Below, piece by piece: positions 1 to 12,500 of a stretch of 64,000 nt of DNA; position 1 is the first letter of the stretch, and every line of letters begins with the position of its first letter. The notes beneath the pieces were generated by a model that did no database searches, was not told where the DNA came from, and saw only the letters and a program-made list of their open reading frames with translations. This stretch comes from Lucinisca nassula (Eukaryota > Mollusca > Bivalvia > Lucinida > Lucinidae). The DNA lies in NCBI GenBank assembly GCA_963580285.1, contig OY757023.1:131596027-131660026 (forward strand). Direction: 5' to 3'. The translations under genes and the position numbers were made by a program.

Positions 1-3000
1 GGACTAACGGTGTAAAAGTTGTTATTGTATTCGCCCTCTAGGCTGAGTAGCGGCGTTTTCTTCATTTTTCCCATAGACCTCAATGTAAAAAGTGTTCTTT
101 ATTTCGGCGGCGCTTTCTCGAGCCCCAGTGTTATCGGGATTTTGCACGGTGGTCAAGCTCATAAATGCAAAATTTCAGCTCAATCGCAATACACACAAGC
201 GAGTTATAAGGGCCTCAAGTTTTGGATGGACACCAATGGGATGATAGTGCCTAAATGAGGTAAAGGTGACTACATGTTATCCGCGTATAGTTGGTGCCAA
301 ATGATGCGCCATTACCCCACGTGCCATTGGGTAAAATGGGAGTTGTCTTTCTTCATTGAGTTTCGAGTTATGGTCCTTGAAAGGTCAATTTCCTTTAACT
401 TTGGACCCTTATATCTCCATAACTATTTGGGAGAAACAATTTTCCAATATTGATCAGTTGGTTTGACACGCATGGGCACGTTTTGGCACCATTTTCATGC
501 TTTTACGTGAAAGTGACCAAAACGATATTCATGTACCCACAACACGCCGACCACCAAATTTCAAAGTAAATTTTCTTGGCCTCTATTGTACGCAAAACTC
601 TGTAATTTGGCCCGAGGGCGTTCTTTATTGGGACGGACTAACGGTGTAAAAGTTGCTGATGTATTCGCCCTCTAGGCTGAGTAGCGGCGTTTTCTTCATT
701 TTTCCCATAGATCTCAGTGTAAAAAAGAGTCCTTTATTTCGGCACTTTCTCGTTCCCGAGTGTGACCGGAATTTTGCACGGTGGTAGGGCATATAAATGC
801 ATGTTGAAGGATACATACTGCACCTCTGTAACTTATTTCGTATTCCCGCAAAATAGACACAAACTTTATTTTCCTCGAAGTTTGAAGGCTTACAACTCAC
901 GAGATACGCTTCATAGCGGCACGATATTTTGCAAGTTACTAGGCACTGAGGTCTACTAGCAGCATGCAAAATTTTCGCTCAATCGCAATACACACAAGCG
1001 AGTTATAAGGGCCTCAAATTTTGGCGGGACATCAATAGGATGATAGAGCCTAAATGATGCAAAGGTGACTTCATGATATCGGCCTATAATTGGTGCCAAA
1101 TGATGCGCCCTTACCCCACGTGCCATGGGGTAAAATGGGAGTTGTCTTCCTTCATTGAGTTTCGAGTTATGGCCCTTGAAAGGTCAATTTTCTTTAACTT
1201 TGGACCCTTATATCACCAAAACTATTTGAGAGAAACAATTTTCCAATATTGATCAGTTGGTTAAACACGCATGGGCACGTTCTGGCACCATTTTCATGCT
1301 TCTACGTGAAAGTGACCAAAACGAGATTCTCGTACCCACAACACGCCGAGCACCAAAATTTCTAAGTCAATTTTCTTGGCCTCTATTGTAAGCTGCGATC
1401 TGTACTTTGGCCCGAGGGCGTACTTTATTGGGTCGGACTAACGGTGTAAAAGTTGCTATTGTATTCACCCTCTAGGCTGAGTAGCGGCGTTTTCTTAATT
1501 TTTCCCATAGACCTCAATGTAAAATCGAGTCCTTTATTTCGGCACTTTCTCGTGCCCCAGTGTTACCGGGATTCTGCACGGTGGTATGGCACATAAATGC
1601 CTGTTGAAGGATACATACTGCACCTCTGTATCTTATTTAGTATTCCCGCAAAATAGACACAAACTTTATTTTTCTCGAAACACCTCACAAGGTACGCTTC
1701 ATAGCGGCACGAAATTTTGCAACCCACTAGGCACTGAGGTCTACTAGCAGCCTGCAAAATTTCAGCTCAGTCGCAATACCCAAAAGCGAGTTATAAGGGC
1801 CTCAAGTTTTGGCGGGACACCAATAGGATGATAGTGCCTAAATGGTGCAAAGGTGACTTCATGATATCGGCCTATAGTTGGTGCCAAATGATACGCCCCT
1901 ACCCCACGTGCCATGGGGTAAAATGGGAGTTGTCTTCCTTCATTGAGTTTCGAGTTATGGCGATTGAAAGGTCAATTTCCTTTAACTTTGGACCCTTATA
2001 TCTCCAAAACTATTTGAGAGAAACAATTTTCCAATATTGATCAGTTAGTTTGACACTCATGGGCACGTTTTGGCACCATTTTCATGCTTCTACGTGAAAG
2101 TGACCAAAACGAGATTCTCGTACCCACAACACGCCGACCACCAAAATTTCTAAGTCAATTTTCTTGGCCTCTTTTGTACGCAGCGATCTGTAATTTGGCC
2201 CGAGGGCGTACTTTATTGGGACGGACTAACAGTGTAAAATTGCTATTGTATTCGCCCTCTAGGCTGAGTAGCGGCGTTTTCTTCATTTTTCCCATAGACC
2301 TCAATGTAAAAAAAGAGTCCTTTATTTCGGCACTTTCTCGTGCCCCAGTGTTACCGGGATTTTGCACCTTGTTAGGGCACATAAATTCTTGTTTACGGAT
2401 ACATACTGCACCTCTGTATCTTATTTCGTATTCCTGCAAAATAGACACAAGCTTTATTTTCCTCGAAGTATGAAGGCTTACAACTCACGAGATACGCTTT
2501 ATAGCGGCACGAAATTTTGCAAGCCACTAGGTAGTGAGGTCTACTGGCAGCATGCAAAATTTCAACTCAATCGCAATACACACAAGCGAGTTATAAGGGC
2601 CTCAAGTTTTGGCGGGACACCAATAGGATGATAGTGCCTAAATGATGCAAAGGTGACTTCATGATATCGGCCTATAAGTGGTGCCAAATGATGCGCCCTT
2701 ACCCCACGTGCCATGGGGTAAAATGGGAGTTGTCTTCCTTCATTGAGTTTCGAGTTATGGCCCTTGAAAGGTCAATTTCCTATAACTTTGGACCCTTATA
2801 TCTCCAAAACTGTTTGAGAGAAACCATTTTCGAATATTGATCAGTTGGTTGGACACGGAGGGGCACGTTTTGGCACCATTTTAATGCTTCTAGGTGAAAG
2901 TGACCAAAACGAGATTCTTGTACACACAACACGCCGACCACCAACATTTCTAAGTAAATTGTATTGGCCTCTTTTGTACGCAGCGATCTGTAATTTGGCC

Positions 3001-3177
3001 CGAGGGCGTACTTTATTGGGACGGACTAACGGTGTAAAAATTGCTATTTTTTTCACCCTCTAGGCTGAGTAGCGGCGTTTTCTTCATTTTTCCCATAGAC
3101 CTCAATGAAAAAAGCGTCCTTTATTTCGGCATTTTCTCGTGCCCCAATGTTACCGGGATTTTGCACGGTAATAGGGC

Positions 3178-3409
3178 ACATAAATGCCTGTTGAAAGATA
3201 CATACTGCACCTCTGTATCTTATTTCGTATTCCCGCAAAATAGACACAAACTTTATTTCCTCGAAGTTTGAAGGCTTATAACTCACGAGATACACATAAA
3301 TGCCTGTTGAAGGACACATACTGCACCTCTGTATCTTATTTCGCATCCCGCAAAATAGACACAAACTTTATTTGCCTCGAAGTTTGAAGGCTTACAACTA
3401 ACGAAATAC
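3178..3409 (+). repeat. 116-bp internal tandem duplication within a satellite monomer
   Basis: The segment beginning acataaatgcctgttgaa occurs at 3178 and again at 3294. Both copies run through the cctcgaagtttgaaggctta segment. This lengthens the monomer to about 913 bp. The copies differ by several substitutions, so the event is not recent. Confidence 0.85.
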
Positions 3410-5355
3410 ACTTCATAGCTGCACGAAATTTGCAAGCCACTAGGCACTGAGGTCTACTAGCAGCATGCAAAATTTTAGCTCAGTCGCAATACACAAACGC
3501 GAGTTATAAGGGCCTCAAGTTTTGGCGCGACACCAATAGGATGATAGTGCCTAAATGGTGCAAAGGTGACTTCATGATATCGGCCTATAGTTGGTGCCAA
3601 ATGATGCGCCCTTGCCCCACGTGCCATGGGGTAAAATGGGAGTTATCTTCCTTCATTGAGTTTCGAGTTATGGCGATTGAAAGGTCAATTTCCTTTAACT
3701 TTGGACCCTTATATCTCCAAAACTATTTGAGAGAAACACTTTTCCAATATTGATCAGTTGGTTGGACACGCAGGGGCACGTTTTGGCACCATTTTCATGC
3801 TTCTACGTGAGAGTGACCAAAACGAGATTCTCGTACCCACTACACGCCGACCACCAAAATTTCAAAGTTAATTTTCTTGGCCTCTATTGTACGCAGCGAT
3901 CTGTAATTTGGCCCGAGGGCGTACTTTATTGGGACGGATTAACGGTGAAAAAATTGCTATTGTATTCGCCCTCTAGGCTGAGAAGCGACGTTTTCTTCAT
4001 TTTTCCCATAGCCCTCAATGTAAAAAAGAGTCCTTTATTTCGGCACTTTCTCGTGCCCCAGTGTTACCGGGATTTTGCACGATAGTAGGGCACATAAATG
4101 CCTGTTGAAGGATACATACTTCACCTCTGTATCTTATTTCGTATTCCCGCAAAATAGGCACAAACTTTATTTTCCTCGAAGTTTGAAGGCTTATAACTCA
4201 CAAGATACGCTTCGTAGCAGCACGAAATTTTGCAAGCCACTAGGCACTGAGGTCTACTAGCAACATGCACAATTTAAGCTCAATCGCAATACACACAAGC
4301 GAGATATAAGGGCCTCGAGTTTTGGCGGGACACCAATAGGATGATAGTGCCTAAATGATGCAAAGGTGACTTCATGATATGGGCCTATAATTGGTGCCAA
4401 ATGATGCGCCCTTAACCCAAGTGCCATGGGGTAAAATGGGAGTTGTCTTCCTTCATTGAGTTTCGAGTTATGGCCCTTGAAAGGTCAATTTCCTTAAACT
4501 TCGGACCCTTATATCTCCAAAACTATTTGAGAGAAACAATTTTCCAATATTCATGAGTTGGTTGGACACGCATGGGCACGTTTTGGCACCATTTTCATGC
4601 TTCTACGTGAAAGTGACCAGACGAGATTCTCGTACCCACAACACGCCGACAACCAAAATTTCTAAGTCAATTTTTTTGGCCTCTATTGTACGCAGCGATC
4701 TGTAATTTGGCCCGAGGGCGTACTTTATTGGGACGGACTAACGGTGTAAAAGTTGCTATTGTGTTCGCCCTCTAGGCTGAGTAGCGGCGTTTTCTTCATT
4801 TTTCCAATAGACCTCAATTTAAAAAGAGACCTTTATTTCGGCACTTTCTCTTGCCCCAGTGTTACCGGGATTTTGCACGGTGGTATGGCACATTAATGCC
4901 TGTTGAAGGATACATACTGCACCTCTGTATCTAATTTCGTATTCCCGCAAAATAGACACAAACTTTAATATCCTCGAAGTTTGAAGGCTTACAACTCACG
5001 AGATACGCTTCGTAGCGGCACGAAAAGTTGCAAGCCACTAGGCACTGAGGTCTACTAGCAGCATGCAGAATTTCAGCTCAATCGCAATACACACAAGCGA
5101 GAAAAAAGGGCCTCAAGTTTTGGCAGGACACCAATAGGATGATAGTACCTAAATGATGCAAAGGTGACTTCATGATATCGGCCTATAATTGGTGCCAAAT
5201 GATGCGCCCTCAACCCAAGTGCCATGGGGTAAAATGGGAATTGTCTTCCTTCATTGAGTTTCGAGTTATGGCCCTTGAAAGGTCAATTTCCTTTAACTTC
5301 GGACCCTTATATCTCCAAAACTATTTGAGAGAAACAATTTTCCAATATTCATGAG

Positions 5356-5732
5356 TTGGTTGGACACGCATGGGCAGGTTTTGGCACCATTTTCATGCTT
5401 CTACGTGAAAGTGACCAAAATGAGATTCTCGTACCCACAACACGCCGACCACAAAAATTTCTAAGTCAATTTTCTTGGCCTCTATTGTACGCAGCGATCT
5501 GTATTTTGGCCCAAGGGTGTACTTTATACGGACGGACTAACGGTGTAAAAATTGCTATTGTATTCGCCCTTTAGGCTGAGTAGCGGCGTTTTCTTCATTT
5601 TTCCCATAGCCCTCAATGTAAAAAAGAGTCCTTTATTTCGGCACTTTCTCGTGCCCCAGTGTTACCGGGATTTTGCACGATAGTAGGGCACATTAATGCC
5701 TGTTGAATGATACATACTAAAATATTCATGAG
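5356..5732 (+). repeat. Truncated satellite monomer (377 bp)
   Basis: At about 5718 the sequence jumps from the gatacatac phase directly to aatattcatgag, deleting roughly 420 bp of the monomer. The same junction is seen across the gypsy insertion site (7681-7688 joined to 16226-16240), so this truncated form exists at least twice in the array. Confidence 0.85.
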
Positions 5733-7688
5733 TTGGTTGGACACGCATGGGCACGTTTTTTCACCATTTTCATGCTTCTACGTGAAAGTGAACAAAATGA
5801 GATTCTCGTACCCACAACACGCCGACCACCAAAATTTCTAAGTCAATTTTCTTGGCCTCTATTGTACGCAGCGATCTGTAAATTGGCCCGAGGGCGTACT
5901 TTATTGGGACGGACTTACGGTGTCAAAATTGTATTGTATTCGGCCTCTAAGCTGGTAGCGGCGTTTTCTTCATTTTTCCCATAGACCTCAATGTAAAAAA
6001 GAGTCCTTTATTTCGGCACTTTCTCGTGCCCAAGTGTTACCGGGATTTTGCACGATAGTAGGGAACATAAATGCCTGTTGAAGGATACATACTGCACCTC
6101 TGTATCTTATTTCGTATTCCCGCAAAATAGGCACAAACTTTATTTTCCTCGAAGTTTGAAGGCTTATAACTCACAAGATACGCTTCGTAGCGGCACGAAA
6201 TTTTTAAGCCACTAGGCACTGATGTCTACTAGCAGCATGCAAAATTTCAGCTCAATCGCAATACACACAAGCGAGTTGTAAGGGCCTCAAGTTTTGGCGG
6301 GACACCAATAGGATGAAAGTGCCTAAATGATGCAAAGGTGACTTCATGATATAGGCCTATAATTGGTGCCAAATGATGCGCCCTTAACCCAAGTGCCATG
6401 GGGTAAAATGGGAGTTGTCTTCCTTCATTGAGTTTCGAGTTATGGCCCTTGAAAGGTCAATTTCCTTTAACGTTGGACCCTTATATCTCCAAAACTATTT
6501 GAGAGAAACAATTTTCCAATATTCATGAGTTGGTTGGACACGCATGGGCACGTTTTGGCACCATTTTCATGCTTCTGCGTGAAAGTGACCAAAATGAGAT
6601 TCTCGTACCCACAACACGCCGACCACCAAAATTTCTAAGTCAATTTTCCTGGCCTCTATTGTACGCAGCGATCTGTAATTTGGCCCGAGGGCGTACTTTA
6701 TTGGGACGGACTAACCGTGTAAAAATTGCTATTGTATTCGCCCTCTAGGCTGAGTAGCGGCGTTTTCTTCATTTTTCCCATAGCCCTCAATGTAAAAAAG
6801 AGTCCTTTATTTCGGCACTTTTTCGTGCCCCAGTGTTACCGGGATTTTGCACGATAGTAGGGCACATAAATGCCTGTTGAAGGATACATACTGCATCTCT
6901 GTATCTTATTTCGTATTCCCGCAAAATAGGCACAAACTTTATTTTCCTCGAAATTTGAAGGCTTATAACTCACAAGATACGCTTCGTAGCGACACGAAAT
7001 GTTGCAATCCACTAGGCACTGAGGTCTACTAGCAGCATGCATAATTTCAGCTCAATCGCAATACAAACAAGCGAGTTATAAGGGCCTCAAGTTTTGGCGG
7101 GACACCAAAAGGATGATAGTGCCTAAATGATGCAAAGGTGACTTCATGATATCGGCCTATAATTGGTGCCAAATGATGCGCCCTTAACCCAAGTGCCATG
7201 GGTAAAATGGGAGTTGTCTTCCTTCATTGAGTTTCGAGTTATGGCCCTTGAAAGGTCAATTTCCTTTAAATTTGGACACTTATATCTCCGAAACTATTTG
7301 AGAGAAACAATTTTCCAATATCCATGAGTTGGTTGGACACGCATGGGCACGTTTTGGCACCATTTTCATGCTTCTACGTGAAAGAGACCAAAATGAGATT
7401 CTCGTACCCACAACACGCCGACCACCAAAATTTCTAAGTCAATTTTCTTGGACTCTGTCGTACGCGCGATCTGTAATTTGGCCCGAGGGCGTACTTTATT
7501 TGGACGGACTAACGGTGTAAAAATTGCTATTGTATTCGCCCTCTAGGCTGAGTAGCGGCGTTTTCTTCATTTTTCCGATAGCCCTCAATGTAAAAAAGAG
7601 TCCTTTATTTCGGCACTTTCTCGTGCCCCAGTGTTACCGGGATTTTGCACGATAGTAGGGCACATAAATGCCTGATGAAGGATACATA

Positions 7689-8458
7689 TGTCACGGGAAG
7701 GATTTGCTGTCATGGGTTGTTTGATGAATGAATTGGATTTAAGGTGATTGTGGCCACATGATGATGGATGACGTTGATATGACCTTCTCCCGTATCTCAA
7801 GGGGGTTCGGGGTTCAAAGAATGACAACTCTAGCTGTTTGATGATTTCATGTTGTTGGATCGAGCTAAGTCATGAACCTTCTCCCTCTCGACCTCGTCAT
7901 CTGAATAAATATTATAAATATCCTAAGTAAATAGGAATAATATAGATGGTGTCCGTCAGGTGGTCGTGAGACCTACCTTCGCCAGGGACAAAGAAAGACT
8001 GACTCCGAGGTCGAGAGATCGAAATGGCAAGATACGAATATTCATGAAATAATGACAAATATGATAATTTACAAATGTTCAACAAGATAATGAAATAAAG
8101 TAAACGCATACCTGAATAAATATTATAAATATCCTAAGTAAATAGGAATAATATAGATGGTGTCCGTCAGGTGGTCGTGAGACCTACCTTCGCCAGGGAC
8201 AAAGAAAGACTGACAAAGGCTGAGGTAAGAATGTGCGCATGCGGTGTTAATCAGTGAAGTGAAAAGCGCGCGAAACTTACATAAGGACACCGGAAATTGA
8301 TATACGCTACTCAGGAATGCTTAATGCTTAATGAAATATGAAATATATGAGTAGATTAAGTATGAAAAACGACGACCAATAGGGGAAAATAACTTGAGAC
8401 GACTAGAAAGTCCTAAACGCAAGCGCTCCTCCAGTTTCCATAATTTCACTCTGTGACA
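7689..8458 (-). repeat. 3' LTR of the gypsy element
   Basis: A 770-bp LTR, identical in length to the one at 15456-16225. Two differences were noticed by eye: gagtagatt here versus gagtatatt in the other copy, and aacttgaga versus aactggaga. Terminal TGTCAC/GTGACA inverted bases are intact. It holds an internal 103-bp direct repeat (7901-8003 and 8112-8214). Confidence 0.95.
7901..8214 (-). repeat. Intra-LTR direct repeat, two 103-bp copies
   Basis: The 103-bp unit beginning ctgaataaatattataaat and ending aaagaaagactgac occurs at 7901-8003 and 8112-8214. The copies appear identical and are 211 bp apart. The other LTR carries the same pair at 15668 and 15879. The duplication therefore predates this insertion and belongs to the element family. 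Confidence 0.93.
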
Positions 8459-8472
8459 TTCTCCTCCTCTTC
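8459..8472 (-). other. Polypurine tract of the gypsy element
   Basis: Read on the minus strand, 14 uninterrupted purines (GAAGAGGAGGAGAA) abut the first base of the 3' LTR. This is the expected position of the plus-strand primer for reverse transcription. Confidence 0.9.
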
Positions 8473-8475
8473 GGG

Positions 8476-8494
8476 AAATGTCGTCCCGACATTT
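8476..8494 (-). other. Short hairpin next to the polypurine tract
   Basis: An 8-bp stem (aaatgtcg / cgacattt) with a 3-nt loop lies just upstream, in element orientation, of the polypurine tract. The same stem and loop length recur at 9462-9480, also followed by a purine-rich tract. A role in priming or RNA handling is only a guess. Confidence 0.7.
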
Positions 8495-9126
8495 AACTTA
8501 CTCAACAAATTACTTGCATGAGTTTAAAAATAGTTTAACTACACATTTTCATTTATTTATATAAATTTACCAGATGTATATTATGTTTAGAGATATCAAT
8601 CTGGTAATAAAATAGGAGCCGAAGCTATTGCTTCAAATGTTTGTCGAGCTAGCGAAGTTAACATATCTAACACTTTACCAGGTAAACCCTTATCAAAATG
8701 CGCTGTCATAAATGCTGCACAGTATGCACAGCGCAAAAGATAAAACTTTATATACAGAACTTAGACAAAAAATATTTTATTGATAGCGCGTAATAGGACA
8801 CTCCTTACTGGTTTAGCTTCAAACGGCTAAACATTAAAACCAGGCTAAAATTGCTTATCCTAAAACACAGCCAGAATGTAAGTGTCATATAAAAATAATT
8901 ATTTACGCGCTGGACTGAAGAGAGGAAATATAACAGAACTATTCAATTCTTACGAAATTATTCACCCTTCCACGAAAGCACAAGCCAGAAGCACGAACCG
9001 GCCACGGTCTGATTGGGATAGCCCCCACCTAGGTTGTAACCAACCCATGTCCAAGCAAGCGCGTAATCATGTCAAGGCGAAATTTTCAATAATACAATTT
9101 TCCTACTAGAACTTTCTCGCCAGTTT

Positions 9127-9370
9127 GCAGTACAGTGCACCACGTATCAACGGCACTCTAACAACACACAGGCTCTCTAGAGACGCCATGATAAATCATG
9201 CACCGTCAACCAACTGCAACCAAGCAGAAGCTGAACTTAAGAAAAAAAACAAAGGGTCAGCAGAATTGCATTCCAGTGCGGCACGTGCCAAGAGCACTCT
9301 GACAACATACAAGCTCTCCAGAGACGCCATGACAAGCCATGCATCGTCACTCGACTGCAACCCAGCAACC
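9127..9370 (-). repeat. Diverged direct repeat in the gypsy 3' region
   Basis: Two ~103-bp copies, 9127-9229 and 9268-9370, share gcactct, the cagagacgccatga core and cgactgcaac-type ends with scattered substitutions. The offset is about 141 bp. Confidence 0.75.
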
Positions 9371-9438
9371 CGTTTAAATGAAAACTTTTTTTGTTTCAAA
9401 GCCTCTCTCCAGAATATATTTAGCGTAATTGTCACACG

Positions 9439-9480
9439 CTCCCCTCCCCCTCTGTGAAAAAAAATGTCGTCTCGACATTT
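9439..9480 (-). other. Second hairpin plus purine tract inside the gypsy 3' region
   Basis: On the minus strand, the stem AAATGTCG/CGACATTT (9462-9480) is followed by an A/T run and then the purine tract AGAGGGGGAGGGGAG (9439-9453). The order and stem match the terminal hairpin and polypurine tract at 8459-8494, about 985 bp away. It could be an internal secondary priming site or a duplicated terminus. Confidence 0.6.
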
Positions 9481-9551
9481 CAATTAAAAAAATAAAATAC
9501 GCGCACAGGAAACCATGTCAGCTGTTAAGTCAGTTTGAAATATACGAAAAT

Positions 9552-12500
9552 TTAAAATAACCAGTCCCCTCCTGCCTGCCACCTTGGTTTCTGCCTATGC
9601 TTTGTTGGACGTGCTTGAGGTCGCAATTCTGGTTGAGACCCCGGAGCAGGACTGAAGGGTTTCGCCAAAGGATTCAATGACGATCTCTCTGGGGGTATCA
9701 CCACACTAGGGGATACCGGTGCATCCAGCATGTTCGCACTATCTGGAACTGCAGAGTCTGGTGCAGGTGAGGCTGCACTACCTGCCGCTCCACCCGGAAC
9801 ATTGATATCACCGGCAGTTGTACCCTCAACCGGTGACGGTTGAGAACTGCTATTTGGTGATATATCTGTATCCGAGGAGCGTTGTTTGGATGCTGGAAGG
9901 GCCATGAATGGAAGAAGGAGATTCCTGTGCAGCATCCTTCGGATGCTCCTCCCATGTTCACGTTTGACAACGTACACAGGAACCTCTGTATTTGGCTGTT
10001 CAACAACCAAGTACACATCTTTCTCCCATTTATCTGCCAGCTTGCACTTTCCCCTCAGTCCGACGTTGCGCACCAGTACACGGTCACCGGGCAAAAGCTG
10101 GGCATCCCGAGCTTTGAGGTCATAAGTTTCCTTATGCCTTCTGCCCTGGCGACGGGCCTCCTTGGTGGCTGTCTTATAGGCAAAGTCGAGCCTCTTTTTC
10201 AGATCGGCTGCAAACTTTGTCTGGTTAGCATGCCTACTGTCTGGATTTATGCCTAGAAAAGCATCGACTGCCAATCTAGGGTGTCGCCCAAACATTAGAT
10301 AGTGGGGCGAAAATCCAGTGGTCTCATGACGAGTTGAGTTGTAGGCATGAACCAAGGGCGCAACGTATGACTTCCAGTTTGACTTCTGGTCATCTTCCAA
10401 AGTACCCAACATATTGAGCAGAGTCTGGTTAAAGCGCTCGGGCATTCCATTACCCATGGGATGGTAGGGTGTAGTCCTAGACTTGTCAACGTTAGCAACG
10501 GAACACAGCTCTTTAATTACCTGGCTCTCAAAATTGCGGCCCTGGTCACTATGTAAGCGGGATGGAAATCCATAGTGACAAATGAAGTTTTCAAAGAGAA
10601 CTTTGGCTGTTGTCTTGGCCGTTTGATTCTTGGTTGGTATGGCCTGAGCATAGCGGGTGAAATGGTCTGTGATTACTAAGATGTTTTCGTAACCACCCGC
10701 TGATGTCTCAAGAGACAGAAAATCCATGCATACCAAGTCCATGGGATAAGTGGACTCTACAGTCACAAGTTTTGCTGGAGCCCGCTCTCGAGACTTTCTT
10801 CGGATGCATCTGGGACAGTTTCGGACTTTCTTTTCAATGTCACCATCCATCCCAGGCCAGTAAAACCGAGATTTTACCAGGGACATAGTGCGGTCTCTGC
10901 CTTGATGGCCGGCCTCATCATGCAGACCATTAAGTGCTATCTCCCGGAAAACCTCAGGCAATACCAGCTGGTTTACAGAGGTGCCATGTAAAGAGTGACG
11001 ACGGTAAAGTACCTCGTCTTTGAAAAATAGACTGTCCCAATCCTTCAAGATTTTCTGACATTCTGTCTCCTCAAGAGCAATCTGTCTCTTGGTAGGTTTA
11101 TGTCCAGAGGCAAGAATGGTCTTCACTCTGCTCAACGTGCCGTCAATGGTTTGTTCAGCACGCCAGTCAACTTGACTGAAATCTGAACCAGAGTCAGAGC
11201 CAACCTCTTCACCAGTGAGGTCAAAATGCTGTGCAACCAATACACATTCAACTGCCGGCGCCTCCTCTTTAGGGGCTAATACCGCCTGGCAGATGGCCTT
11301 AATAGCGTCATTAAACAGGACCCCTTTATCAGTAGATGGTAATCTACTGAGGGCATCGGCATCTTGGTTTTTCTTGCCGGACCTGTAAATGAGCTTAAAA
11401 TTATAACTGGACAGTGCGGCTAGCCAACGATGGCCTGTGGCATCTAGCTTAGCCGTTGTTAGAACATACGTCAATGGATTGTTGTCTGTTCTAACAGTGA
11501 ATTTATTTCCATACAAGTAATCATGGAATTTATCACACACTGCCCATTTCAAGGCCAAAAATTCAAGTTTATGTGCAGGGTAATTGCACTCACTGGCTCT
11601 AAGACCTCTGCTAGCATAGGCTATGACACGTTCTATACCATCTTGTTCTTGGTATAGAACAGCACCTAGCCCATCACCACTAGCATCGATGTTCAAAATG
11701 AACTCTTTGCTATAGTCTGAATATGCTAAGACTGGTGGTGATGTAAGCTTTTCGATTATTGTATCGAAAGCTGTTTGTTGATCAGGCCCCCAAGACCAAG
11801 GAACTGCAGACTTAGATCGCTTGGCTTTCTTGGTTGTTGGGTGTCCTACTAACAGGTCATTGAGAGGCTTCGCAATTTTGGAGTAATTACAGACAAAGCG
11901 CCTGTAATAACCCGCAAAACCGAGAAAACTACGCAATTCTTGTATATTGGAAGGGGCAGGCCATTCTTTTAACGCTGCAATTTTGTCAGGATCTGTCTGG
12001 ACACCCTTATCACTGACAATGTGGCCTAAGTACTGCACTTGGGTCTTGAAAAACTCACACTTGGAGGCTTTGAGCTTTAAGCCGTGCTGCTCAAGCTGTT
12101 TGAACACGTTTTGCAGCCTGGTGATGTGTTCATCGAATGTCTTACTGAAGATGATTATATCATCTAAGTAAATGAGACATTCCTTCAAGTGTAGGTCTCC
12201 CATACAGCGCTCCATAAGCCTCTGAAATGTACTTGGTGCGTTTGTAAGGCCGAAGGCCATCCTATTACATTCAAAGAAGCCTAGGGGGCCAGCAGAGAAT
12301 GCAGTCTTGTGTTTATCCCCTTCTTTGATTCCAACCTGCCAGTAGCCAGACCTTAAGTCGAGTTTGGAAAAATATTTCGAGCCAGACAACGTGTCAATGG
12401 TCTCTTCTATTCTTGGCAAGGCATAGGCATCCTTAATAGTCTTGTTGTTAAGTTTCCGGAAGTCAATACAAAAACGTAAGCTATTGTCTTTCTTCCGGAC

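Larger units (their letters stand above)
1..7688 (+). repeat. ~800-bp satellite array, left block
   Basis: Head-to-tail tandem copies of an ~800-bp monomer. Taking the conserved ttggttggacacgc segment as phase mark, copies begin near 458, 1257, 2045, 2845, 3758, 4558, 5356, 5733, 6530 and 7329, so most steps are 788-800 bp. The 2845-3758 step is long because of an internal 116-bp duplication, and 5356-5733 is a truncated monomer. The first ~4 kb carries a distinct subfamily (tgatcagttgg, cccacgtgcc, aatagacacaaac) compared with the rest of the window (tcatgagttgg, cccaagtgcc, aataggcacaaac). The array runs off the left edge. Short reading frames of 60-72 codons recur once per monomer, mostly from TTG rather than ATG, and are not supported as genes. 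Confidence 0.95.
8495..9551 (-). other. Untranslated 3' region of the gypsy element
   Basis: About 1.06 kb between the pol stop and the terminal hairpin and polypurine tract. No reading frame resembling envelope or any recognised protein was seen. It contains a diverged 103-bp direct repeat (9127-9229 and 9268-9370, centred on cagagacgccatga) and a second hairpin plus purine tract (9439-9480). Confidence 0.8.

Noticed and set aside
7585..8109. Short minus-strand frames within the LTR and satellite junction
   Set aside because: They span the LTR boundary or the direct repeat, recur in both LTRs and have no protein-like features.
8495..9551. Envelope gene of an errantivirus-like element
   Set aside because: No long frame, signal peptide or membrane segment is found between pol and the 3' LTR.
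9698..10256. Overlapping frames opposite or shifted to pol
   Set aside because: They are shadows of the Pol frame and lack independent coding signs.
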